Below, one piece after another: positions 17,108 through 26,285 of a DNA stretch of 51,233 nucleotides. The notes under the pieces were generated by a model that ran no database searches, had not been told where the DNA came from, and saw only the letters and a program-made list of their open reading frames with translations. Every line of letters begins with the position of its first letter. Position 1 is the first letter of the stretch. This stretch comes from an uncultured Opitutia bacterium (GTDB taxonomy: Bacteria; Verrucomicrobiota; Verrucomicrobiia; Opitutales; Opitutaceae): NCBI GenBank assembly GCA_903825285.1, contig CAIJZY010000018.1, forward strand, positions 1 to 51,233. Direction: 5' to 3'. A program made the translations under genes and the position numbers.

Positions 17108-17851
17108 ATGACCAAAGATGAATTCCGCGAACGAGCATACGGGTGCTACGTTTCAGGCTTTAAGCAGAGTGTGACAACCAGCAATGCCGGTGACTCGCTT
17201 GCGGCCGCGCGCTATCGGCGTTACTTGCAGCTTCGCTTGAATCCCTGGCTAGAGCATATCTCGCGTGAGGCTCTCGTAGTTGATCTAGGGTGCGGAGATG
17301 GTATGCTCTTGCGAGTGCTGCAGGAGATGGGTTTCTCCAACTTGCGAGGAGTAGAGTCCAGCGCAGAAATGTGTGCCTTATGTCGTCAGCATTTTCCGGA
17401 GGTTGAACAAGGGGATATACGGCAGTATTTACTAAAAAATGTAGGAACTTTTGATGTCATCATGCTCTTTGATGTTCTTGAGCATTTTACGCGTGAGGAG
17501 GCGGTCCTGTTGCTTGATCAAATTTATCGAGCCCTGCGCCCCGGTGGATGCCTTTTTCTTCAGTTGCCCAATGGGGATTCACCATTTGCAGGTGCTGTGT
17601 TTACGGCCGACCTGACGCATGAGTCCCTCTATACGCGAGGCAGTCTAAGTCATTTACTGGCCATTAGTGGGTTTGAACTTTCTATGGTTGAAGAGCATTC
17701 GCCTGAGCCGACTGATTTGCGTTCGAAAATGAGATGGCTGGCTTGGGCGGCTATGCACCGAATGATTGAGTTGTGCCATAGAATCGAAACGGGGGGTAGG
17801 TCATCAGGTATTTATACACGTGTTATGCGTGCAATGGCTCTCAAACGGTGA
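17108..17851 (+). CDS. Class I SAM-dependent methyltransferase
   Basis: This 247-residue soluble methyltransferase has motif I ALVVDLGCGDGMLLRVL (about 54-70), an acidic residue ending strand 2 (LRGVESS), a motif-IV-like segment FDVIMLFDVLEHFTREEAV (about 116-134) and RALRPGGCLFLQLPNG (about 146-161). This is a typical Methyltransf_11/23 fold. It sits between the flippase and the polymerase and probably modifies a sugar or terminates chain growth by methylation. The substrate is unknown. Confidence 0.87.
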   Translation: MTKDEFRERAYGCYVSGFKQSVTTSNAGDSLAAARYRRYLQLRLNPWLEHISREALVVDLGCGDGMLLRVLQEMGFSNLRGVESSAEMCALCRQHFPEVEQGDIRQYLLKNVGTFDVIMLFDVLEHFTREEAVLLLDQIYRALRPGGCLFLQLPNGDSPFAGAVFTADLTHESLYTRGSLSHLLAISGFELSMVEEHSPEPTDLRSKMRWLAWAAMHRMIELCHRIETGGRSSGIYTRVMRAMALKR

Positions 17852-17888
17852 TGTAGGAGAAGATATAGGAAGATAATTACGCTAACGC

Positions 17889-19322
17889 ATGAATAAGGAA
17901 GTCATTGTTGATTTAGTTTGGGCTACATCCGTTGGGCTGTGGTCAATTGTCGGTTGGCGCAAGCTAGTAACTCCTGGCAACGGTTTCTTAGCTGGAGTTT
18001 TGTTGTTTTGGTGGCCAATTCACACGTTTTTAGGTTCATATCTGGTCGTCCTTTATGGCGGAGAGAGATGGATTGCTCAAAATCCTAATCCCATCGCGAC
18101 CTATGGGGGTATTCATTGTTTTTATTTGGGTTTTGTCCTCTGCGAATCCTTTTGGACACGTATTATGGGCCGGCAATATGAAGTAAGTGATTTTGTCGGG
18201 GAGGTGTTTCGCAGAGCTCATTCGGATACAGGAAACGCAATTGTTTTGGCGGTGTTTTTCACCTGCGGTCGGTGGTTTTATTTCTACTATTTTGGGGTTA
18301 GCGTATCGTCCATGGAGGGCGCGGCTTCGGTTAGCTATGCCACCATGGTTGTAGGTTTTTTATTGGATAGTCTCCTCTGGTTGGTGCTGTGCATGGCGTC
18401 CATTAAGATTGTATATGGCCGGAGACTTATATGGTTGGCGCCTTACGGGGTGGCGTTGATCTCGTCATTCTTGGTTGGAAGGGCTCCCTTCACGACTGCT
18501 TTGATCATCCCATTGGTTTTCTACATCCGGAAAAATAGGGGCCTTGGATTTCGTGATTTGGCCTATCTGGGTCTCGTAGCGGTGTTTCTCTTTTTAGCCA
18601 TCTGGCCTTCGCTAAAGATATTTCAGAACTCGGTGCGTGCGATGGGGCAACAGCAGGCGACTATCGGGATTTCTGATATTACATCCGCGATTCGTGCGAC
18701 GGCAATCGAGTCTAACGAAACTGATCGAGAGGCATATAAAGGAGGAAACTTTGGCGGCGACGGTCGGCTCTACTTTATGTGGTGGAACGCGATGGTCGCT
18801 GACGGAGTTTCTGTAAATGGCCCCTTAATGGGTGCGGCCTTCTGGAATGAACTCAGAACAGTTGCTCCTCGAATGATTAAGGGAGAAACATTTGAGAGTG
18901 ATGCTTTCATCGAAAGTAACCTCAACTTGCCATTATTTGACGCACCGACAAATTTGCCAACGCAAGGATATGCGGATGGTCTTTGGCTAGGCAGCGCAAT
19001 CTATGGAGCGTTCTTGGCTCTGCTTTTCATCATCGCTAATCGTATCGGTTATCATCTTAGGAACCGAAGTGTATGGCTCGCACTGGGGTGTGTCATTTGG
19101 GCATTGCCATGCTGTGTGACCTATGAGGTCGCATTGAATCAATTCCTTCTGAATTTGCGTAGTATGGTTTTACTGTCCATTGCCGTTGCGGTTTATGAGT
19201 TCCTCTTTGCACCAAATGTCGGGAAAGCAATCTCTACGTTGGGAAATCAACCTGTGCCTAGCGATCCCGCTCCTCAAACTAGGCATATAGCTGGAGGCCT
19301 ACACAGACGGTTAAGGCGCTAA
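17889..19322 (+). CDS. Wzy-like O-unit polymerase (putative), multi-pass membrane protein
   Basis: This 477-residue protein has roughly ten to twelve hydrophobic segments and a large loop at about residues 255-360 (from WPSLKIFQNSVRAMGQQQ to the DAPTNLPTQGYADG region). That layout is usual in Wzy polymerases and O-antigen polymerase-like proteins. Sequence conservation in Wzy proteins is low, so the call rests on topology and on its place between the flippase, methyltransferase and AsnB genes. The C-terminal tail (about 440-477) is soluble and basic (RHIAGGLHRRLRR). It would join repeat units on the periplasmic face. A different membrane protein of unknown function cannot be excluded. Confidence 0.68.
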   Translation: MNKEVIVDLVWATSVGLWSIVGWRKLVTPGNGFLAGVLLFWWPIHTFLGSYLVVLYGGERWIAQNPNPIATYGGIHCFYLGFVLCESFWTRIMGRQYEVSDFVGEVFRRAHSDTGNAIVLAVFFTCGRWFYFYYFGVSVSSMEGAASVSYATMVVGFLLDSLLWLVLCMASIKIVYGRRLIWLAPYGVALISSFLVGRAPFTTALIIPLVFYIRKNRGLGFRDLAYLGLVAVFLFLAIWPSLKIFQNSVRAMGQQQATIGISDITSAIRATAIESNETDREAYKGGNFGGDGRLYFMWWNAMVADGVSVNGPLMGAAFWNELRTVAPRMIKGETFESDAFIESNLNLPLFDAPTNLPTQGYADGLWLGSAIYGAFLALLFIIANRIGYHLRNRSVWLALGCVIWALPCCVTYEVALNQFLLNLRSMVLLSIAVAVYEFLFAPNVGKAISTLGNQPVPSDPAPQTRHIAGGLHRRLRR

Positions 19323-19364
19323 GGGCGAAGTCGCCAATAACCCTCTAACTCATAGGAATTCTTT

Positions 19365-21296
19365 GTGTGTGGCATAGCAGGCATCTGGACAACTCGGCTT
19401 AGGGTGGATAGCGCACTGCGTTGCGTCATCAAAATGACAGGGTGTATTTCCCATCGCGGCCCCGATGATGAAGGTGTTGAGGTGCTCAGTGGGGGCAATA
19501 ATATGGAAAACTCCAAACAGAAAATGACGGGCGAGGACCCTGTTGTTGTTTTCGGACATCGGCGACTTTCCATTCTTGATCTCAGCATGGCGGGGCACCA
19601 GCCGATGTCGGATCCAAATTCGGGCAATTGGATCACTTACAACGGCGAGATCTATAACTTTCTGGAGTTGCGCCGCGACTTGGAGCAGCGTGGGCATGAG
19701 TTTCGCTCGCGAAGTGATACGGAAGTGATTCTCAAGGCCTACGCGGAGTGGGGCGTGGGATGCTGGCGCCGTCTTCAGGGCATTTTTGCCTTCGGCCTCT
19801 GGGATGCGAAATTCCGCGAACTGCATCTCGTGCGCGATCACTTGGGGGTCAAGCCACTCTATTTCGCAAAAAACGACCAAGGGCTCGCATTTGCCTCCGA
19901 GGTGCGCGCCATTCTGGCGGACGAGTACGTGGAACGGCGGCTCTCGCCGGCAGGTCTGAATTCCTTTCTCAAATATGGCTCTGTCCAGGAGCCCTGCACC
20001 TTGGTGCAGGGCGTGGATTCCGTGCCTCCGGGGCATTATCTGACTTGCTCGACCACAGGTGAAATGGTGGCGCGACACTATTGGGCGGTGAAAGAGTGCG
20101 TCGTGCGCAACTGGGAATCACCCCCGCGGGCGGCCGAGGTCCGGCAGCATCTGGAGGACAGTGTGCGGCGGCAGTTGATCTCAGACGTCCCGATCGGCGT
20201 CTTTCTCAGCGGCGGGGTGGACAGCACCGTCATTGCGGCTCTCGCGGCGCGCGCCCAGCCGGGCGCGATCAAGACCTTCTGCATTGGCGTTGAGCAGCAG
20301 CAGTTTGACGAGAGCCTTGAAGCGACCCGCACCGCCAAATTCCTCAACTGCCAGCATACGAATCTGATGCTGGAGGGCAGGAAGATCAAGGATCTGCTGC
20401 CGACCGCTCTCGCCAGCTACGACCAACCGAGCTACGACGGCCTCAATACCTACTTTATTTCCATGTTGGTCCGGGACGCGGGTATCAAGGTCGCCTTGTC
20501 CGGGCTGGGCGGAGACGAACTATTTATCGGCTACGACGGATTCAGCAAGGCGGCACGTATGAACATGCTCAGCGATTTGGCGCACCTGGCTCCTGAGCTG
20601 GTGAGGCGTAAAATGCAGGCCGGCTTTGCTGCGTTCAGTCCTCCTGGTGATGCCATCTTTGGCGCCTTGAGCGATATGTTGGACCCGGAACTCGCAGGGC
20701 CCTACTTCTCCGGTCGCACCTTGTTCAGTCGAGAACATATCGCCCAGTTGACTTGTTCACGATTTGAGCGCGGTTGGGCCGGACAATCATGGGTTCGCCG
20801 CGAGCACGAACTCGAGCGAGCCGCTTCCAACCTGAAGGGAGTTGACCAGGCCTCGTTTCTCGAACTGCAGACCTACATGCTATCCACGCTGCTACGCGAC
20901 TCGGATCAGATGAGTATGGCGCATGGCCTGGAACTTCGGGTGCCGTTGATTGACCCGATTTTGGTAGAGCATGTCCTGCCAATCGCGAAGCAGGCCAAGA
21001 TTGCCGGCCGGATAGGCAAACAGCTTCTCTTTGAAGCTTTGGGCGACCTGCTACCGCCTGAGGTCGAGACGCGCCGCAAGCGCGGTTTTACCCTGCCGTT
21101 CCGCCAGTGGCTTGAGCAGGATTTGCGGCATACTGTCGAATCGGTCTTCATGGACTCGCGGCCGCGAGGGCCGTGGGAGCTGGAGATATTCCGCCAGGTA
21201 TGGCTCGACTTCAAGAGAGGGAGAGTGGCGTGGTCGCGGGTCCTTGCCCTCTATGTCCTCGAGAACTGGCTGCAGCGCCATCGGGTGAACTGCTGA
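19365..21296 (+). CDS. AsnB-type glutamine-dependent amidotransferase (asparagine synthetase family)
   Basis: This 643-residue protein has an N-terminal class II glutaminase domain (Cys2 in MCGIAGIW, then ISHRGPDDEG, FGHRRLSILDLS, YNGEIYNF and SDTEVIL) and a C-terminal ATP-pyrophosphatase synthetase domain with the PP-loop VFLSGGVDSTVIAAL (about 278-292). The GTG start places Cys2 at the required N-terminal position and is preceded by an AGGA-type ribosome site (19354-19357). Enzymes of this family in polysaccharide loci often amidate uronic acids rather than make asparagine; here that is an inference from context. An ordinary asparagine synthetase remains possible. Composition returns to GC-rich from this gene on. 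Confidence 0.9.
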   Translation: MCGIAGIWTTRLRVDSALRCVIKMTGCISHRGPDDEGVEVLSGGNNMENSKQKMTGEDPVVVFGHRRLSILDLSMAGHQPMSDPNSGNWITYNGEIYNFLELRRDLEQRGHEFRSRSDTEVILKAYAEWGVGCWRRLQGIFAFGLWDAKFRELHLVRDHLGVKPLYFAKNDQGLAFASEVRAILADEYVERRLSPAGLNSFLKYGSVQEPCTLVQGVDSVPPGHYLTCSTTGEMVARHYWAVKECVVRNWESPPRAAEVRQHLEDSVRRQLISDVPIGVFLSGGVDSTVIAALAARAQPGAIKTFCIGVEQQQFDESLEATRTAKFLNCQHTNLMLEGRKIKDLLPTALASYDQPSYDGLNTYFISMLVRDAGIKVALSGLGGDELFIGYDGFSKAARMNMLSDLAHLAPELVRRKMQAGFAAFSPPGDAIFGALSDMLDPELAGPYFSGRTLFSREHIAQLTCSRFERGWAGQSWVRREHELERAASNLKGVDQASFLELQTYMLSTLLRDSDQMSMAHGLELRVPLIDPILVEHVLPIAKQAKIAGRIGKQLLFEALGDLLPPEVETRRKRGFTLPFRQWLEQDLRHTVESVFMDSRPRGPWELEIFRQVWLDFKRGRVAWSRVLALYVLENWLQRHRVNC

Positions 21297-21334
21297 GATT
21301 GTCTGGCTATGGATTTGTCGTCGCAGTCTTCCCT

Positions 21335-22564
21335 GTGAGAAAAATTGTTTTAGTCAGCCAGGTCTTCCATCCCGACGACCAAGCAACGAGCCAGCTTTTG
21401 TCCGGGCTCTTCGAAAAACTGGCCGATCACGGTGGGCAGATTCAAGTGCTCGCGGGCGGCCCTTCTATCTCCGGCCAGAATTCTCGAAGCGAAGTTTGGT
21501 GCGGGATCGGGATCCGGCGGGGCGGGTTTCGCGTTAATTCCAAACGGAATCTCTTCAGCCGAGCTTTGGGCTATGCGTCCTACTGTGTTTGGCTCATCTG
21601 GCGTCTGTTATTGTTCACGCCGGCCGGCGCTCGCGTGCTGGTGGTAACCAACCCACCGTTTGCTCCGGTGCTCGTGCATTGGTGCTCATTGTTGCGAGGC
21701 TGGCGGTATGACGTGCTCCTACACGACATCTATCCGGAGGGCTTGGTTGCGGTCGGGAAATTGCACCGCCACTCAGCGATCACGCGACTTTGGCAGATCT
21801 TCAATCGCGCGGCCTTGGCTTCGGCGCAAATAGTTTTGGTTCTGGGCCGGGACATGGCCCGGTTCATTAAGGTCCATTATCACGTCCCGCCCGGGAAGAT
21901 CACTTACATGCCGAACTGGAGCCCGTATGCTTCCGAGGGCAGGCGGCCGGCTGAGACGACCATTCTCTGGCAGCAACTTCATTTGCAGGGGAATTTCGTA
22001 GTGCAGTATTCAGGTAACATGGGCCTGTGGCATGATCTCGAGTGCATTGTGAGGGCGGCAGATTTGCTGCGGACGGACCCCCAGATCCAATTCCTGATGA
22101 TTGGCGGCGGCATGAGAAAGAATCGGGCGGAGCAGCTGGGCCGGGAACTTGGGCTCACCAACATCCGTTGGTTGGCCTACCAGCCGAAAGAGCAATTGTT
22201 TGATTCGCTGGCCTGTTGCCACGTGGCGCTGATCTCCCAGCGCGCTGGACTCGCGGGTTTGGCGGTGCCGAGTAAACTCTACGGCATACTCGCCTCCGGG
22301 CGCGCGGTGCTGGCCCAGGTTCCCGCGGACAGTGAAGTCGCCTTAGTGGTTGAAGAGGAGCGTTGCGGTCGAACGATCGCCCCTGGGGATGCCCCGGCCC
22401 TCGCGGCGGCCATCCGCCTACTCGCTGCCGACATCCCGGAGACCGAACGAATGGGGACGAGAGCCTTTCAGGCTTATCAGGAAAAATACACCCTTGGACG
22501 GGCAGTTTGCACTTACGAGGCAAGGTTGAAGGGCGAGGTTGCATGCGAAACACCGACGCTTTAG
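21335..22564 (+). CDS. WcaI/WbuB-like glycosyltransferase family 4
   Basis: This is a 409-residue GT-B enzyme counted from GTG 21335. The N-terminus KIVLVSQVFHPDDQATSQLL is typical of WcaI/WbuB-like EPS glycosyltransferases. DVLLHDIYPEGLVAVGKL and MARFIKVHYHVPPGKITYMP follow, then the donor domain (FVVQYSGNMGLWHDLECIV) and QFLMIGGGMRKNRAEQLG. The frame is open upstream to 21173, but that part overlaps the end of asnB and lacks family character, so it is rejected as N-terminus. The stop at 22564 lies 10 bp before the sugar transferase start. WbuB-like enzymes often add fucosamine; I cannot confirm the sugar. Confidence 0.87.
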   Translation: MRKIVLVSQVFHPDDQATSQLLSGLFEKLADHGGQIQVLAGGPSISGQNSRSEVWCGIGIRRGGFRVNSKRNLFSRALGYASYCVWLIWRLLLFTPAGARVLVVTNPPFAPVLVHWCSLLRGWRYDVLLHDIYPEGLVAVGKLHRHSAITRLWQIFNRAALASAQIVLVLGRDMARFIKVHYHVPPGKITYMPNWSPYASEGRRPAETTILWQQLHLQGNFVVQYSGNMGLWHDLECIVRAADLLRTDPQIQFLMIGGGMRKNRAEQLGRELGLTNIRWLAYQPKEQLFDSLACCHVALISQRAGLAGLAVPSKLYGILASGRAVLAQVPADSEVALVVEEERCGRTIAPGDAPALAAAIRLLAADIPETERMGTRAFQAYQEKYTLGRAVCTYEARLKGEVACETPTL

Positions 22565-22574
22565 TCACCTGACA

Positions 22575-23945
22575 ATGCGCGTCCGTAGTCTCTGGCATTT
22601 CAACGAATTCACTTTTTTCGTGCTGGACTATGTCTTGCTCTTGGGGGCGGTCATTTGTGCCTTCAAGCTCTCACCGAAATATGAGTTCGATATTCTGGAT
22701 GGCATCTGGCTGCGACCACCGCTGTATCTGATCGGTTATGGCATGCCGCTGTGCATGGCTCTGGGTCTGCAACTCGCGGGCGTGCAGCGCAGTCAGGCGG
22801 GGTTTCGCGCCGTCGAGACGTTCGTGCGCACAGCCATTGGGCTGGTTGCGGGCATAGCGGTCTTCGTCATGGTGCACGCCGTTCTGAAGTTCGAGTTGAT
22901 CGGCCGTTTCGTTTTGATTTTCAGTCTGGCCTACGGCGTCGCTTACATCCTCGGATCACGTCTGCTCGTCTGGAAGCTAGCTGAGCGTCAAAGTCGCAAC
23001 GTCCTGATCTATGGTCGCCGGCAAGTGTGCTCCCTCGTGACACATGCCGTTGTCCAATCACAATTGCCTATTCGCGTGGTTGGCTTCACTCGGCAGATGG
23101 CAGATGATGGAGTCTATGCGGGCTTTATCTCAATCGCCGGACTAGGTCTGCACGGCTACTGCGAGAAACACTCGATCGAGGAAATCATCGTGGAGGTGCC
23201 TGATGCCTTGGCCCCAGCAGAACGAGAAGCGTTACTATACTGCACTGGGCAGGGAATCAATGTCGTCGATCTACACTACTTCTTTGAACACAATTTGGAG
23301 CGCGTGAATATTGAGGGGCTGAAGGAGTCATGGTTTTGGAGTTACGATCCTTCCCATGCGCATCCGGTCTACTATGTTTCCAAGCGGGCTATAGACGTGG
23401 TGGTCAGCATAATTGGTCTGATCGCCTTTGCTCCCTTTGCTCCCTTGATGGTGCTGCTGATCAAGCTGCAGGACTACGGCCCGGTAATTTACTCGCAGGT
23501 GCGAACCGGGCTCTACAACCAGCCATTCCGGATATTCAAATTCCGAACGATGCGCACGGACGCGGAAAAAGACGGCGCGCAGTGGGCGAGCAAGACGGAC
23601 AATCGAGTCACCCTCATCGGACGCATCCTCCGCAAGACGCGTATCGATGAGGTGCCTCAGTTTTGGAATATTCTCAGGGGCGAGATGTCCTTCATCGGCC
23701 CGCGACCCGAACGGCCGGAGTTCGTCGACAAGATTGAGGTCGAGGTGCCTTTCTACCGCTACCGCCATCTCATCAAGCCGGGCCTGAGCGGCTGGGCCCA
23801 GATTAACTATCCGTATGGCGCTTCGGTGGAGGATGCCCGTCAAAAACTGACCTACGATTTCTACTACCTGAAATACGGCTCCATGACCATGGATATATTG
23901 ATTTTTCTCCGAACAATCGTGGCCATGGTCAAGGGGGCCAGGTAG
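22575..23945 (+). CDS. Priming polyprenyl-phosphate sugar-1-phosphate transferase (EpsB_2/WbaP-like)
   Basis: This 456-residue polytopic protein has four N-terminal membrane helices (about 10-120), a soluble CoA-binding-like middle domain (NVLIYGRRQVCSLVTHAV), and a C-terminal PglC-like phosphoglycosyl transferase domain. The latter contains KRAIDVVVSIIGLIAFAPF, FRIFKFRTMRTDAE, the catalytic Asp-Glu in TRIDEVPQFWNIL (about 354-366), FIGPRPERPEF and KPGLSGWAQINYPYGAS. The last block and EDARQKLTYDFYYLKYGSM fit the class known as exosortase/PEP-CTERM-associated sugar transferases, by recall. It loads the first sugar phosphate onto undecaprenyl phosphate. The start ATG 22575 is chosen over TTG 22539, which overlaps the previous gene. 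Confidence 0.92.
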   Translation: MRVRSLWHFNEFTFFVLDYVLLLGAVICAFKLSPKYEFDILDGIWLRPPLYLIGYGMPLCMALGLQLAGVQRSQAGFRAVETFVRTAIGLVAGIAVFVMVHAVLKFELIGRFVLIFSLAYGVAYILGSRLLVWKLAERQSRNVLIYGRRQVCSLVTHAVVQSQLPIRVVGFTRQMADDGVYAGFISIAGLGLHGYCEKHSIEEIIVEVPDALAPAEREALLYCTGQGINVVDLHYFFEHNLERVNIEGLKESWFWSYDPSHAHPVYYVSKRAIDVVVSIIGLIAFAPFAPLMVLLIKLQDYGPVIYSQVRTGLYNQPFRIFKFRTMRTDAEKDGAQWASKTDNRVTLIGRILRKTRIDEVPQFWNILRGEMSFIGPRPERPEFVDKIEVEVPFYRYRHLIKPGLSGWAQINYPYGASVEDARQKLTYDFYYLKYGSMTMDILIFLRTIVAMVKGAR

Positions 23946-24058
23946 CGACGTGGTGGGTCTAGCAGCAAAGTGCCAGAGGTTAGCCGTTCGCCAATGCCAC
24001 CGTCTTACTCGATTTCACTAGCGACTCCAGTCGCCTCACAACCATCACGATCCAGCCG

Positions 24059-26233
24059 ATGCTGACTGCAAGACACGTGCTGGCGAAGCAGGAGGGTAAT
24101 ATAAAGGCCGCCGTGCTGCTGCTTGCCTTGGCAGCACTCGTGACCTGTACAGTTACGGTCATTCTCGTCGCGCGCCAGCTCGTCCCTGAACGGTGGTTTG
24201 TGCCCGGCGAACTGGGCCACGTTTTTGGCGGGGCAACGCCTGTCGCGAATGGACGGAGCTACCTATCCCGTGCTTTTGCCGGTGCGGCCAATGCGGATGA
24301 GCTTGCTTGGCAGCAGCACAACGGTCTGGGACAGCATCTCTGGTTCATCCACAATCTGGCATCCATTTTTCCTCCGGCTCTATTCGATGCGCACCCAGAG
24401 TTCTTCCCGCTGGTCGCAGGCAGCCGATTGCGGCCTCCTACTGCAGGTCTGGTATTTTGGAATCCCGACTTGGGCCGTGCCGACACTGCCGCCTATGCGG
24501 CCAACGTCGCATCCCGGTACTTCCAGCTGCACCCGCAAGACCTGTCCTTTTCTCTTGGGGTGAATGATGGGCTGGTCTTCGGCGATTCGCCAGAGACCCT
24601 GGCGCAGCTTCCGCGGCTTCTGCCCTCGGAGGCGGTCGGATCCGATGCTATTGTCTCAACCGCGCAGGCTTGGTTTCGTGGGCGCCCGGACTATTCGAAT
24701 TTGGTCTTCAATTTCCTGAACCGCGCCGCGACAGATCTGTCAGCTCGGTATCCTAAGAAACTATTGGGATCGCTGGCCTACTACTGGGCGGAAAACGCTC
24801 CCGACTTTCGCGTGCATCGGCAGGTCACGCCGTACCTGACGGCCGATCGTTCTCAGGGGTATGACGCCGCTTTCCGTCAGGAGGAAGCGGACTTGCAAGC
24901 CCGCTGGGCCAAGGCCGGTCCGGCGCGGCTGGGTCTCTACGACTACATTTACGGGAAGGGATTTATCGTCCCTCGCTATCATCCGCACTTGCTGGCGGAA
25001 AACCTGCGCCAGGCGCGGCGCCTGGGGTTCACCGACTACTATGCGGAAGTTTTTCCGAACTGGGGACTGGATGGGCCGCAGCCCTGGCTGGTCGCCCAAC
25101 TTCTGCTCGATCCGGATATCCCGGCGGACACTTTGCTGGACGAGTATTTTTCCCGGTATTTCCGGGAGGCGGCAGTGCCCATGCGTCGGTTCTTTGATCG
25201 CTGCGAGCGGCAGTGGATGACGCAGTCCGGGCCTCCCTATTGGCTGAAGCACTTCCGCAATGAATCTCAGGCATCGCTATTCCCAGCCGAGGTGTGCCGG
25301 ACGTTGCGAGCAGACCTGGACGAAGCCGCCCGAGTCGCCACCTCGGCTGCAGTGAAGGCGCGCGTCAAATTGACCAGCGATGCGTTTGGAGCAACGGAGC
25401 GATTTGTAGCCTTCCAAGCGGCCCGCACCGCGCTGACCACAGCAGCCATCCGGGGGTCATTGCAGGGCCGGGAGGGTTTGAGGCAGATGGTCGAGTATTC
25501 CAAAGCCCGGACAGCTTTCATCGTCTACGTCGCCAGCTTGCGCCATGAGCAACCACTCGCGCTCTATCCGACCGACTTCAGCGACTTCCTGATGGATGAT
25601 CCCCGGTTTGAGGCGACCAGTGTCCTCATTCGCCAAACCCGCAGTGCCCGACCCGCAGAATTGGATGACGTCGTCACGGGATTGACGGCCATGGGCTCCA
25701 CGCCAATCCAAGAGGCCCTGCGTGCTTCCCGGGAGACGACCGATCGGGGTGAGATCACTTCGCTGAGTTTTACCGGCCGCTGTGCTCCCGCCCGCCGAAT
25801 CGCGGGACTGGACTATGGGATCGCGCTGCCTCCGCCTTGGCAGAGCCGGATGGAGCCGTATCAAACGAATCAGGCGAACTGGACCGAGCCTGGCAAGGTG
25901 CTACGGATCGGCGGGACCGAGGAAACGTCCGTCTTTCAATGGCTGCCCGCGGCGCCGGAAAAGTATTACCGGGCGTCGGTCGTGATTCGGGGGCGGCTAA
26001 GTCTCAGCGCCATCGCGAACCTCACCTTGGGCTGGCTGGACAAGGATCAAAAACCGCTGGGCCTGACCGTGCTGCGGCTACCTGAGGGTGACTGGCCGGA
26101 GTGGGGTGAACTGCTGCAGGGCGCCGTGGCGCCCCACCAGGCAGCATGGGTTGGGGTCGGTATCCACGTGCAGCATCAGGCCAAGGACGATTGGATCGAG
26201 ATCCAGTGTCCTAGGCTCAGCGTCGAGCCTTGA
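24059..26233 (+). CDS. Membrane-anchored DUF4838 protein
   Basis: This 724-residue protein has one N-terminal membrane helix (about 17-39), so most of it lies outside the cytoplasm. The block HPEFFPLVAGSRLRPPT, ARYFQLHP-like sequence, LSFSLGVNDG, and the later YYAEVFPNWGLDGPQPWL and LLDEYFSRYFREAAVPMRRF segments match the DUF4838 family, which is related to alpha-glucuronidase-like TIM-barrel proteins. The C-terminal part (about 590-724) looks like a beta-sandwich (VFQWLPAAPEKYYRASVVI, LTLGWLDKDQKPL) and may bind carbohydrate. It closes the + strand EPS block. A role in trimming or modifying the EPS is inferred from context; no enzyme activity can be claimed. Confidence 0.78.
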   Translation: MLTARHVLAKQEGNIKAAVLLLALAALVTCTVTVILVARQLVPERWFVPGELGHVFGGATPVANGRSYLSRAFAGAANADELAWQQHNGLGQHLWFIHNLASIFPPALFDAHPEFFPLVAGSRLRPPTAGLVFWNPDLGRADTAAYAANVASRYFQLHPQDLSFSLGVNDGLVFGDSPETLAQLPRLLPSEAVGSDAIVSTAQAWFRGRPDYSNLVFNFLNRAATDLSARYPKKLLGSLAYYWAENAPDFRVHRQVTPYLTADRSQGYDAAFRQEEADLQARWAKAGPARLGLYDYIYGKGFIVPRYHPHLLAENLRQARRLGFTDYYAEVFPNWGLDGPQPWLVAQLLLDPDIPADTLLDEYFSRYFREAAVPMRRFFDRCERQWMTQSGPPYWLKHFRNESQASLFPAEVCRTLRADLDEAARVATSAAVKARVKLTSDAFGATERFVAFQAARTALTTAAIRGSLQGREGLRQMVEYSKARTAFIVYVASLRHEQPLALYPTDFSDFLMDDPRFEATSVLIRQTRSARPAELDDVVTGLTAMGSTPIQEALRASRETTDRGEITSLSFTGRCAPARRIAGLDYGIALPPPWQSRMEPYQTNQANWTEPGKVLRIGGTEETSVFQWLPAAPEKYYRASVVIRGRLSLSAIANLTLGWLDKDQKPLGLTVLRLPEGDWPEWGELLQGAVAPHQAAWVGVGIHVQHQAKDDWIEIQCPRLSVEP

Positions 26234-26285
26234 GGTCGATTAAATGGCCCATGGCTGCACCGCAAAGGGGTGCGCCGCCAGCCGG

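Noticed and set aside
21173-21334. N-terminal extension of the WcaI-like glycosyltransferase
   Set aside because: This part overlaps the end of asnB in another frame and does not match the family; the typical N-terminus begins at GTG 21335.
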